The position numbers and the translations under genes are program-made. A stretch of 64,000 bases of DNA from Actinacidiphila bryophytorum (lineage in GTDB: Bacteria > Actinomycetota > Actinomycetes > Streptomycetales > Streptomycetaceae). Location: assembly GCF_016916835.1 (NCBI RefSeq), contig NZ_JAFFIX010000030.1, positions 1-64,000 on the forward strand, in the 5' to 3' direction. Shown piece by piece: positions 15,689 to 23,266 of the stretch. Under the pieces are notes generated by a model. It ran no database searches and had not been told where the DNA came from. It saw only the letters and a program-made list of their open reading frames with translations. The number at the start of each line of letters is the position of its first letter. Position 1 is the stretch's first letter.

Positions 15689-16411
15689 TCAGGACGACTT
15701 GCGGCGCAGCCGCGCCGCCACGCCCTTCTGCTGGGCGGCCTGCTCGGCCTTCACGTCGCCCGCGTAGCGGTCCACGTACTCCTGGCCTGACATCGCGAGG
15801 ACCTGGTACATGATCTCGTCGGTCACCGCCCGCACCACCTCGCGCTGGCCCTCCATGCCGTAGAAGCGGCTGAAGTCCAGCGGGGCGCCGAAGCGGATGG
15901 TGACCCGGCCCATGCGCGGGATCTTCCGCCCGGGCGGCTGCAGCTCGAAGGTGCCCAGCATCGCGCACGGCACGACCGGCGCGTGCGCCCGCAGCGCCAT
16001 CACCGCCACGCCCGTCCTGCCGCGGTAGAGCCGGCCGTCGTGCGAGCGGGTGCCCTCGGGATAGATGCCCAGCAGCTCACCGCGGCCCAGCACCCCGAGC
16101 GCCGCGTCGATCGCGGACTGCGAGGCCTTGCCGCCCGAGCGGTCCACCGGTATCTGGCCCACCCCGCGGAAGAAGGCCGCGGTCAGCCGGCCCTTGAGCC
16201 CGGGACCTGTGAAGTACTCGGCCTTCGCCAGGAAGGTGATCCGCCGCGGCAGCATCGCCGGCATCACGAAGTGGTCGGAGAAGGACAGGTGGTTGCCCGC
16301 GACGATGGCCGCACCGCTCTCCGGGATGTTCTCCATGCCCTCGATCCGCGGCCGGAACAGCAGCCGCAGCAGCGGTCCGAGAATCACGTACTTGAGCACC
16401 CGGTAGAACAC
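15689..16411 (-). CDS. 1-acyl-sn-glycerol-3-phosphate acyltransferase (PlsC family)
   Basis: A 240-residue membrane-associated acyltransferase of phospholipid synthesis. The HX4D motif is in GNHLSFSDHF, the substrate site in YPEGTRSHDG, and the VVPCAMLGTFEL and FGAPLDFSRFYG blocks are also typical. The N-terminus FYRVLKYVILGPLLRLLFRPR is a single interfacial membrane helix. The GTG at 16411 is preferred because it gives the standard VFYRVLKY start; an ATG at 16468 would add 19 basic residues. The last 25 residues are charged. The CtaG-like gene is upstream on the same strand, 111 bp away, so they are probably not tightly coupled. Confidence 0.92.
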   Translation of the reverse strand: MFYRVLKYVILGPLLRLLFRPRIEGMENIPESGAAIVAGNHLSFSDHFVMPAMLPRRITFLAKAEYFTGPGLKGRLTAAFFRGVGQIPVDRSGGKASQSAIDAALGVLGRGELLGIYPEGTRSHDGRLYRGRTGVAVMALRAHAPVVPCAMLGTFELQPPGRKIPRMGRVTIRFGAPLDFSRFYGMEGQREVVRAVTDEIMYQVLAMSGQEYVDRYAGDVKAEQAAQQKGVAARLRRKSS

Positions 16412-16522
16412 GGGCCGCCTCCCCCTCGACAGGTCCCGGCACGCCCGGGCCGCGCTGCGCCGGTCCACCGGCGCCCCGGCAGAGTAGTGCCCGCCCGCGG
16501 GACGCCACCAGCGCGGGGGCGC

Positions 16523-17479
16523 TCAGCCGCGGCCGCGCGCCTCCAGGGAGGCCAGATACGCGTTGTACGCCACGAGTTCGGCGTCGCCGTCCCGGTCGGC
16601 GGCCCGGTCCTTGCGGCGGGCCTGCCGCTGCTCGGAGGTGTACCACTGGAAGAGCAGCGCCACCAGCACGATCACCGACGGGATCTCGCTGAAGGCCCAG
16701 GCGATGCCGCCGGCCGCGGTCTGGTCGCCGAGCGCGTCGATGCCCAGCGACGCCGGCGGGTGCTTGAAGGTCGTCACCAGCGGCTCGCTGGCCATCATCA
16801 CCGCGATGCCGAAGAAGGCGTGGAAGGGCATCCCGGCGAACAGCTCCAGCATCCGCATCACGTAGCCGGGCCGGTGCGGCCCCGGGTCGACGCCCATGAT
16901 CGGCCAGAAGAAGAGCAGCCCCACCGCGAGGAAGTGCACCATCATCGCCAGGTGCCCGGCCTCGCTGCGCATCAGGAAGTCGAACAGCGGCGAGAAGTAC
17001 AGCGCGTACAGGCTCGCCACGAACAGCGGGATGGTGAAGGCCGGGTGCGTGATGACCCGCAGGTACCTGCTGTGCAGCAGCTTCACCAGCAGCTCGCGCG
17101 GCCCGGTCCTGCCCCGGCCGGCCGCCGGCAGCGCCCGCAGGGCCAGCGTCACGGGGGCGCCGAGCAGCAGCAGGATCGGCGAGAGCATACTCAGGACCAT
17201 GTGCTGCACCATGTGCACGCTGAACATGACCATGCCGTAGTCGTTGAGCCGGGTGCACATCGTCAGCCCGACGGTCAGCACCCCGGTGGCGAAGGCCGCG
17301 GTACGCCCCACCGGCCAGCGGTCGCCGCGCCGGTGCAGCCGCACCACCGCGAAGCCGTACAGCGCCAGCAGCAGCACACAGCCGATCAGGAAGAACGGGT
17401 CGCCGCTGCTGTAGGCCAGCCCCCGGCCGAGGGTGAACGGCGGCAGATCCATGTGCATGCCGTGTCCACCGTGGTCCAT
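16523..17479 (-). CDS. CtaG-family cytochrome c oxidase assembly membrane protein
   Basis: A 318-residue integral membrane protein with roughly seven hydrophobic segments between residues 27 and 285. The His/Met-rich N-terminus (MDHGGHGMHMD), the HMVQHMVLSMLSPILLLLGAP helix and WPIMGVDPGP loop are hallmarks of the caa3 CtaG family, which is thought to deliver copper to the terminal oxidase. The C-terminus is cytoplasmic and charged. No oxidase structural gene is next to it. The start ATG is at 17479 behind AAGGAGTG. Confidence 0.9.
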   Translation of the reverse strand: MDHGGHGMHMDLPPFTLGRGLAYSSGDPFFLIGCVLLLALYGFAVVRLHRRGDRWPVGRTAAFATGVLTVGLTMCTRLNDYGMVMFSVHMVQHMVLSMLSPILLLLGAPVTLALRALPAAGRGRTGPRELLVKLLHSRYLRVITHPAFTIPLFVASLYALYFSPLFDFLMRSEAGHLAMMVHFLAVGLLFFWPIMGVDPGPHRPGYVMRMLELFAGMPFHAFFGIAVMMASEPLVTTFKHPPASLGIDALGDQTAAGGIAWAFSEIPSVIVLVALLFQWYTSEQRQARRKDRAADRDGDAELVAYNAYLASLEARGRG

Positions 17480-17619
17480 CCGTTCACTCCTTGCTCGCGC
17501 CGACCGGCAGCAGGCCGTTTCGACCGTTGTGCCCGCTCCAGAGTAGGACCGCCCCCGGCCGGCGGTCCGGGCGGGGGCGGCTGCGGGCGCGCGGGGGCGG
17601 CGCCGTCGAGGTCAGCGGG

Positions 17620-18645
17620 TCACAGGACGCACTCGGCCTCGGTGTAGCGGTCGGCCGGCACGGTCTTGAGGTGCTGCACCGCGTCGGCGAGCGGCACCAG
17701 CGTGATGTCGGTGCCGCGCAGCGCGGTCATCATGCCGAACCGCCCGTTGTGCACGGCCTCCACGGCGTGCCAGCCGAAGCGGGTGGCCAGCACCCTGTCG
17801 TAAGCGGTGGGGGTGCCGCCGCGCTGCACATGGCCGAGGATCACCGGGCGGGCCTCCTTGCCCAGGCGCTCCTCCAGCTCGACCGACAGCTGGTTGGCGA
17901 CACCGCTGAAACGCTCGTGGCCGTAGACGTCGGTGGCGCCGGAGGAGAACTCCATGGTGCCCTCACGCGGCTTGGCGCCCTCGGAGACCACCACTATGGC
18001 GAACTTCTTGCCGGCCTCGAAGCGCTTGCCGACCACCGCGGCCAGCTCCTCGACGTCGAAGGGCCGCTCGGGCACCACGATCGCGTGCGCGCCCGCGGCC
18101 ATGCCCGAGTGCAGCGCGATCCACCCGGTGTGCCGGCCCATGACCTCCACGATCAGCACCCGCTGGTGCGACTCCGCGGTGGTCTTGAGCCGGTCGAGGG
18201 CCTCGGTGGCCACGGTGACCGCGGTGTCGAAGCCGAAGGTGACGTCGGTCGAGGAGATGTCGTTGTCGATGGTCTTGGGCACCCCGACGATCGGCAGGCC
18301 CGCGTCCGACAGCAGCCGGGCCGCCTTCAGGGTGCCCTCGCCGCCGATCGGGATGATCGCGTCGAGGCCGAGGTCGGCGACATGGCCCTTGGCCTGCTCG
18401 ACACCGCCGCGCAGATGCGCGGGCTGCACCCGGGAGGAGCCGAGGATGGTGCCGCCGCGGGCCAGGATGCCGCTCACCGCATCCAGGTCGAGCTTGCGGT
18501 AGTCGCACTCCAGCAGGCCCTTCCACCCGTCGTGGAAGCCGATGACCTCGTCGTTGTGGTCCACGACGGCGCGGTGCACCACGGACCGGATGACGGCGTT
18601 CAGCCCGGGGCAGTCGCCGCCGCTGGTCAGGACACCAATACGCAT
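17620..18645 (-). CDS. pfkA: ATP-dependent 6-phosphofructokinase
   Basis: A 341-residue group III (actinobacterial) phosphofructokinase of glycolysis. It has the nucleotide loop MRIGVLTSGGDCPGLNAVIR at its N-terminus, the IPIGGEGTLKAA loop, the catalytic region VPKTIDNDI, the substrate motif EVMGRHTGWIAL and GHVQRGGTPTAYDR. The ATG at 18645 gives the conserved start; upstream codons are not homologous. It ends close to the lipid II amidation pair on the same strand, with 168 bp between, so an independent promoter is likely. Confidence 0.95.
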   Translation of the reverse strand: MRIGVLTSGGDCPGLNAVIRSVVHRAVVDHNDEVIGFHDGWKGLLECDYRKLDLDAVSGILARGGTILGSSRVQPAHLRGGVEQAKGHVADLGLDAIIPIGGEGTLKAARLLSDAGLPIVGVPKTIDNDISSTDVTFGFDTAVTVATEALDRLKTTAESHQRVLIVEVMGRHTGWIALHSGMAAGAHAIVVPERPFDVEELAAVVGKRFEAGKKFAIVVVSEGAKPREGTMEFSSGATDVYGHERFSGVANQLSVELEERLGKEARPVILGHVQRGGTPTAYDRVLATRFGWHAVEAVHNGRFGMMTALRGTDITLVPLADAVQHLKTVPADRYTEAECVL

Positions 18646-18813
18646 GCTCTCGATACTCCAAGCAACTCGACCGGACGGCCGGACCACGTCGTCCGGATGG
18701 ATCACGGCAAGCTTACCGAGCCGGTCGCGCACGCCTCCACGCCGACCGCACTGCGGACACCTGACGATTACCCGAACACCAGGCGACGCTTCCGGAGCGT
18801 GACGCCCCGCCGG

Positions 18814-19542
18814 TCAGGCGGGCTGCACCGCCGCGGCGATCCGCTCGGCGCGCAGCGCGTCGTACCACTGGTCGTCCACCGGCGGCAGCGCGTTCACGTC
18901 GAGGGCCAGCTTGATCAGCAGGTCGGCGATGTGCGGGTTGCGGGCCATCACGGGCCCGTGCATGTACGTGCCGAACACCGTGTCGTTGAAGGCGCCCTCG
19001 GTGCCGTCCCCGGTGCCGTTGCCCTTGCCGACCCGCAACCGGGCCAGCGGCCGGGCGGTGCGCCCGAGGTGGGTGATGCCCTGGTGGTTCTCGAAGCCGG
19101 TCAGCGGCGGCAGGCCGAGCTGCGGGTCGATGTCGGCGAGCACGTCGCCGACACACCGCTCCCCCTCGCCCCGGGTGCTGACCACGTCGAGCAGGCCGAG
19201 CCCCGGCTCGGGGCGGCCCAGGTCGTTGATGAACTCGTGGCCGAGGATCTGGTAGCCGGCGCACACCGAGAAGACGATCGCCCCGTTGGCCACCGCCCGG
19301 TTCAGCCCGCCGTCGCGGCGCAGCCTCTCGGCGGCCAGCCGCTGCGGGCGGTCCTCGCCGCCGCCGATCAGGTAGATGTCGCCCGAGGTGGGGACGGGCT
19401 GGTCCGAGCGGACGTCCACCCGGGTCACCGGCACCCGGCGCTGCGTCGCCCTGCGCTCCACCACCAGCGCGTTGCCCTGGTCGCCGTAGGTGCTCAGCAG
19501 GTCGGGGTAGACCCACACCAGGCGCAGGCTGGACTCACTCAT
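18814..19542 (-). CDS. gatD: Lipid II isoglutaminyl synthase, glutaminase subunit
   Basis: A 242-residue class I glutamine amidotransferase. The nucleophile Cys94 is in VCAGYQILGHEF, at the same number as in Staphylococcus aureus GatD, and the histidine region is in GTYMHGPVMARNPH. It releases ammonia from glutamine for its partner MurT, which amidates the alpha-carboxyl of D-Glu in lipid II, a step needed for efficient cross-linking. The ATG at 19542 lies 19 bp after the murT stop, so the two subunits are co-translated. The order murT-gatD is conserved in Gram-positives. Confidence 0.95.
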   Translation of the reverse strand: MSESSLRLVWVYPDLLSTYGDQGNALVVERRATQRRVPVTRVDVRSDQPVPTSGDIYLIGGGEDRPQRLAAERLRRDGGLNRAVANGAIVFSVCAGYQILGHEFINDLGRPEPGLGLLDVVSTRGEGERCVGDVLADIDPQLGLPPLTGFENHQGITHLGRTARPLARLRVGKGNGTGDGTEGAFNDTVFGTYMHGPVMARNPHIADLLIKLALDVNALPPVDDQWYDALRAERIAAAVQPA

Positions 19543-19561
19543 TCGTGCTCTCCTCGGCGGT

Positions 19562-20800
19562 TCAGTTGCCGACACGGCGGCGCAGGTCCTGGAAGGCGGT
19601 GTAGTTGGCGATGGCCTCGATCCGGCCGGGCGGCGCGGACCGCACCGCCTCGTCGAGGTTGGCGCAGACCCGGAACTGCAGGTTCGCCACCTCAAGGCGT
19701 ACCGCCAGGTCCATCTTGCGGTCGCCGATCACCAGGATCGGGTGCCCGGCCAGCCGGGTGTAGTCCACGTCCCACAGCCAGGAGGTGTCGGTGCCGTCGG
19801 CGCCGCGCGCGTTCACCGACAGGATCACCGGGGTGGGCGGGCCGTCGATCAGCGAGAAGGTCTCCAGCCAGCCGGCCGGGTTCTTCGCCAGCAGCAGCCG
19901 CAGGTCGCGCTGCAGGAAGGACACCACGTCGTAGCGTCCGGCGACGGCCTGCACCTTGTACATCCGCTCCAGGGCGACCTTGGGGTCGATGCCGAAGGCG
20001 GCGGCCACCGCGGCGGAGACGGCCGCGTTGGACTTGTTGGCCCGGCCCGGCAGCTGCAGCTGGATCGGCCAGGCGACACCGTAGGGGTCCACGACGTGGT
20101 CGCCGGACAGCGCCCAGGTCGGGGTGGGGCGGCGGAAGCCGCACTCGCCGCAGTACCAGTCGTCGCCGGGGCGCTGCAGCACACCGCCGCAGGACGGGCA
20201 GGACCAGGCGTCGTCCTTCCAGGACTGGCCGGCCGCGACCCACACCACGGTGGGACTGGAGGAGGCGGCCCAGGTGATCAGCGGGTCGTCCGCGTTGGCG
20301 ACGATGATCGCCTCGGAGCCGGCCAGGCCCTCGCGCCACTTCTCGGCCAGCATCCGGGTCTCGGCGGCCCGGTCGAGCTGGTCGCGCGAGAGGTTCAGCA
20401 GGGCGATGGCCTTGGGGGAGACGTCCCTGGCGACGCCCGCCAGGTACTTCTCGTCCACCTCGATCACGCCGAAGCGGGCGTCGGAGCCGCCGGCCAGCGC
20501 CGAGGTGATGCCGGCCGGCATGTTGGCGCCCAGTGCGTTGGAGACCACGGGGCCGCCGGCCCGCAGCGCCTCGGCGAGCAGCCGGGTGGTGGTCGTCTTG
20601 CCGTTGGTGGCGGACACCAGCACCACGTCGAGGTGCCGGGCGAGCCTGGCCAGCAGGTCGGGGTCGAAACGCAGCGCGACCTTGCCGCCGATCACCGACC
20701 CGCTGCCCTTGCCCGCCGCGCGGGACACCGCCGCCGCCGCCCTGCCCGCCGTCACGGCCAGCTTCGCCCGTGGCGACAGCGGCTCCGAGTTGCCTGCCAT
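19562..20800 (-). CDS. murT: Lipid II isoglutaminyl synthase, Mur ligase-like subunit
   Basis: A 412-residue Mur-ligase fold protein. The ATP loop VSATNGKTTTTRLLAEAL contains Lys68, and the central domain has the zinc ribbon CPSCGG with CGECGF around residues 200-220, diagnostic for MurT. The C-terminal DUF1727 domain, which contacts GatD, carries NPAGWLETFSLI and WLWDVDYTRL. It activates the D-Glu carboxyl of lipid II with ATP; ammonia comes from GatD. It is the first gene of the pair; 159 bp separate it from the TetR gene upstream. Confidence 0.95.
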   Translation of the reverse strand: MAGNSEPLSPRAKLAVTAGRAAAAVSRAAGKGSGSVIGGKVALRFDPDLLARLARHLDVVLVSATNGKTTTTRLLAEALRAGGPVVSNALGANMPAGITSALAGGSDARFGVIEVDEKYLAGVARDVSPKAIALLNLSRDQLDRAAETRMLAEKWREGLAGSEAIIVANADDPLITWAASSSPTVVWVAAGQSWKDDAWSCPSCGGVLQRPGDDWYCGECGFRRPTPTWALSGDHVVDPYGVAWPIQLQLPGRANKSNAAVSAAVAAAFGIDPKVALERMYKVQAVAGRYDVVSFLQRDLRLLLAKNPAGWLETFSLIDGPPTPVILSVNARGADGTDTSWLWDVDYTRLAGHPILVIGDRKMDLAVRLEVANLQFRVCANLDEAVRSAPPGRIEAIANYTAFQDLRRRVGN

Positions 20801-20959
20801 CGTCTGTCTTCCTCCTCGACTCCGGCCGCGATGCCGCCTGCGCCGGCCGGTTTTCCGTCCCCCGGGCGGCCGCTGCGGCGGCCGGCAAGTTCCGGTCGGG
20901 GCCAGCCTATCGACTCCGCGCCGCGGACCGGCACCGCGCCGCCCGGCGGCGGGCGGGTG

Positions 20960-21601
20960 TCACAGCCCGCGGCTGCCGGCCCGGTCGCCGGTCTCGGCGA
21001 GCCGGCCCCACAGCAGGTCGGCCAGGTGACGCACCAGCAGGTCGCGCGACAGCGGCCGCTCGCCGAGCCACCAGTCGCCGGCCGCGTACATCATCCCGAC
21101 GATGCCGTGGCCCCAGACCCTGGCCACCTCGCGGGTGTCGGGGCCGAGGTCGAGGCGTTCGGCGATCACCTCGCCGAGGTCCTCGCCCATCCGGCGCAGC
21201 AGCGGGACCGAGTGCCGTCCGACGTCGAAGCCCTTCTCGTCCGAGGGGGTCTCGGCGGGGTGCATCAGGAAGCGGTAGACCTGCGGCCTGGTCTCGATCG
21301 CCGACAGGTACGCGTGCAGCGTCGCCTCGACGCGGTCCCTGCGGTCGCCGGGGGAGTCGAGCGCGGTGCGCAGGGTGGCGAGCAGCGCGTCGGTGTGCCG
21401 CTTGGCCAGGGCCCGGTACAGGCCGCTCTTGTCGCCGAAGTGCCGGTAGAGGATGGGCTTGGTGATGCCGGCCTCGGCCGCGATGGCGTTCATCGACGCC
21501 TCGGGCCCGTCCCGCAGCACCACGCGCTCCGCGGCTTCGAGCAGTTCGGTGCGGCGCCGCTGGGTGGCCGTCCGCTGGTCGTCACGCTGGCCGGTCTCCA
21601 C
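20960..21601 (-). CDS. TetR-family transcriptional regulator
   Basis: A 213-residue TetR regulator. The helix-turn-helix is at about residues 15-62: RRTELLEAAERVVLRDGPEAS, NAIAAEAGITKPILYRHFGDK. The ligand-binding domain follows and ends SRDLLVRHLADLLWGRL. The GTG at 21601 is preceded by GGGAGG; an upstream extension to 21808 runs through the operator and into the divergent gene and is rejected. It is divergent from an acyl-CoA dehydrogenase gene, with a long palindrome between them. Control of acyl-CoA or lipid oxidation is the natural inference. Confidence 0.92.
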   Translation of the reverse strand: METGQRDDQRTATQRRRTELLEAAERVVLRDGPEASMNAIAAEAGITKPILYRHFGDKSGLYRALAKRHTDALLATLRTALDSPGDRRDRVEATLHAYLSAIETRPQVYRFLMHPAETPSDEKGFDVGRHSVPLLRRMGEDLGEVIAERLDLGPDTREVARVWGHGIVGMMYAAGDWWLGERPLSRDLLVRHLADLLWGRLAETGDRAGSRGL

Positions 21602-21692
21602 CGCGCCCTCCCGCTGTTCGATTGCCGGTGGTCTGCGCAACGTAACACCCCCGGCTCGGGCGCTCACGCGGAGTTTGGCGAGTTGACATCGC

Positions 21693-21729
21693 TTACTTGA
21701 CGGTAACAGACTGGTGTTACCGCAAGTAA
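21693..21729. promoter_or_regulatory. Long inverted-repeat operator between TetR and acyl-CoA dehydrogenase
   Basis: CGGTAACA (21701-21708) and TGTTACCG (21715-21722) are exact arms around a 6-bp centre. The outer parts TTACTTG (21693-21699) and CAAGTAA (21723-21729) also match, offset by one base. A TTGACA hexamer lies at 21683-21688. The right arm ends 19 bp before the dehydrogenase ATG, so a bound regulator would block it. Confidence 0.8.
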
Positions 21730-21748
21730 CTAGCATGTGGAGGGGACG

Positions 21749-22978
21749 ATGGGCGACTTCACGCTCGATCTCAACGACGACCAGCGGTCCGTGCGCGACT
21801 GGATCCACGGCTTCGCCGCCGACGTGATGCGCCCGGCCGCGGCCGAGTGGGACGAACGCGAGGAGACCCCGTGGCCCATCATCCAGGAGGCGGCCAAGAT
21901 CGGCTTGTACTCGCTGGACTTCTACGCCCAGCAGTTCTTCGACCCCACGGGTCTCGGCATCCCGATGACGATGGAGGAGCTGTTCTGGGGCGACGCCGGC
22001 ATCGCGCTGTCCATCGTCGGCACCGGGCTGGCCGCGGTCGGCGTGCTCGCCAACGGCACCGAGGAGCAGATCGGCACCTGGGTCCCGCAGATGTACGGCG
22101 ACGCCGCCGACGTCAAGGTCGCCGCCTTCTGCTCCTCAGAGCCCGACGCCGGCTCCGACGTGGGCGCCATGCGCACCCGGGCCGTGTACGACGAGGCCAC
22201 CGGCGAATGGGTGCTCAACGGCACCAAGACCTGGGCCACCAACGGCGGCATCGCCGATGTCCACGTCGTCGTCGCCGTGGTCGACCCGGAACTGGGCACC
22301 CGCGGCCACGCCTCCTTCATCGTGCCGCCCGGCACCCCGGGGCTCTCGCAGGGCCAGAAGTTCAAGAAGCACGGCATCCGCGCCTCGCACACCGCAGAGG
22401 TCGTCCTCGAGGACGTCCGCATTCCCGGCGACTGCCTGCTCGGCGGCAAGGACAAGCTCGACGAGCGGCTGGCCAGGGCGCGCGAGCGGGCCGCCTCCGG
22501 CGGTGCGGGCGGCGGCAGGAACGCCGCCATGGCCACCTTCGAGGCGTCCCGCCCCGCCGTCGGCGCGATGGCGGTCGGCACCGCACGGGCCGCCTACGAA
22601 TACGCCCTCGAATACGCCACGGGGCGCGAGCAGTTCGGCCGGCCGATCATCGACAACCAGGGGGTGGCCTTCCAGCTCGCCGACATGCGCACCCAGATCG
22701 ACGCGGCCAGGCTGCTGGTGTGGCGGGCGTCCTGGATGGCGACCGCGGGCAAGCCCTTCACCTCGGCGGAGGGCTCGATGTCCAAGCTCTTCGCCAGCGA
22801 GACCGCCAAGAAGGTCACCGCCCAGGCCATCCAGATCCTCGGCGGCAACGGCTACACCCGTGAGTACCCGGTCGAGCGGATGCACCGCGACAGCGCCATC
22901 TACACGATCTTCGAGGGCACGAGCGAGATCCAGCGGCTGGTGATCGCCAGGACCCTGTCCGGCGTCCCGATCCGCTGA
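21749..22978 (+). CDS. Acyl-CoA dehydrogenase
   Basis: A 409-residue FAD enzyme that introduces the alpha-beta double bond in acyl-CoA. N-terminal helical domain to about residue 125 (DLNDDQRSVRDWIHGFAADVMRP in part), beta domain with FCSSEPDAGSDVGAMRT and GTKTWATNGG, and C-terminal domain with TGREQFGRPIIDNQG, QILGGNGYTREYPVERMHRD and the catalytic-glutamate region IYTIFEGTSEIQR. The ATG at 21749 follows GGAGGGG; a GTG at 21737 would overlap the ribosome site. It is probably a single-gene unit under the divergent TetR repressor. Confidence 0.95.
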   Translation: MGDFTLDLNDDQRSVRDWIHGFAADVMRPAAAEWDEREETPWPIIQEAAKIGLYSLDFYAQQFFDPTGLGIPMTMEELFWGDAGIALSIVGTGLAAVGVLANGTEEQIGTWVPQMYGDAADVKVAAFCSSEPDAGSDVGAMRTRAVYDEATGEWVLNGTKTWATNGGIADVHVVVAVVDPELGTRGHASFIVPPGTPGLSQGQKFKKHGIRASHTAEVVLEDVRIPGDCLLGGKDKLDERLARARERAASGGAGGGRNAAMATFEASRPAVGAMAVGTARAAYEYALEYATGREQFGRPIIDNQGVAFQLADMRTQIDAARLLVWRASWMATAGKPFTSAEGSMSKLFASETAKKVTAQAIQILGGNGYTREYPVERMHRDSAIYTIFEGTSEIQRLVIARTLSGVPIR

Positions 22979-23000
22979 CCGGCACCGGCCTGCTCAGCGC

Positions 23001-23034
23001 GGCCCGCCGGACCCCGCACCGGGTACGGCGGGCC
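23001..23034. terminator. Hairpin terminator between convergent genes
   Basis: GGCCCGCCG (23001-23009) pairs exactly with CGGCGGGCC (23026-23034), 16-nt loop, between the acyl-CoA dehydrogenase and the small membrane protein gene. Confidence 0.75.
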
Positions 23035-23054
23035 GGGCGGTTACGTGTGGCCGG

Positions 23055-23207
23055 CTACTTGTCGTTGCCGTAGCCGCGCAGCAGGAACCACGCCATGAGC
23101 GCGACGCCGACCACCGTGACGACGATGACCGTACGCATCACGGGGCCGGGGCCCGGCGAGTTCGACAGCGCCAGGTCCGTCACGCCGTGGATGGTGCCGA
23201 TGTGCAT
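23055..23207 (-). CDS. Small single-pass membrane protein
   Basis: A 50-residue protein. A short polar N-terminus (MHIGTIHGVTDLALSNSPG) precedes one transmembrane helix at residues 25-43 (RTVIVVTVVGVALMAWFLL) and a charged tail RGYGNDK. The ATG at 23207 has AAGGAG eight bases before it. It follows the FUSC permease gene on the same strand after 59 bp and may be its last operon member. I do not recognise a family. Too short to be called by length alone; the ribosome site and clean helix are the support. Confidence 0.7.
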   Translation of the reverse strand: MHIGTIHGVTDLALSNSPGPGPVMRTVIVVTVVGVALMAWFLLRGYGNDK

Positions 23208-23266
23208 GGGAAGGCTCCTTCTGGTCCGGCCCACCAGCCTAGACCCGCCCGCCCGGCCCTCCTGCC

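Noticed and set aside
17491..20277. Open frame of 928 codons on the plus strand
   Set aside because: Antisense to pfkA, gatD and murT, which have clear catalytic motifs.
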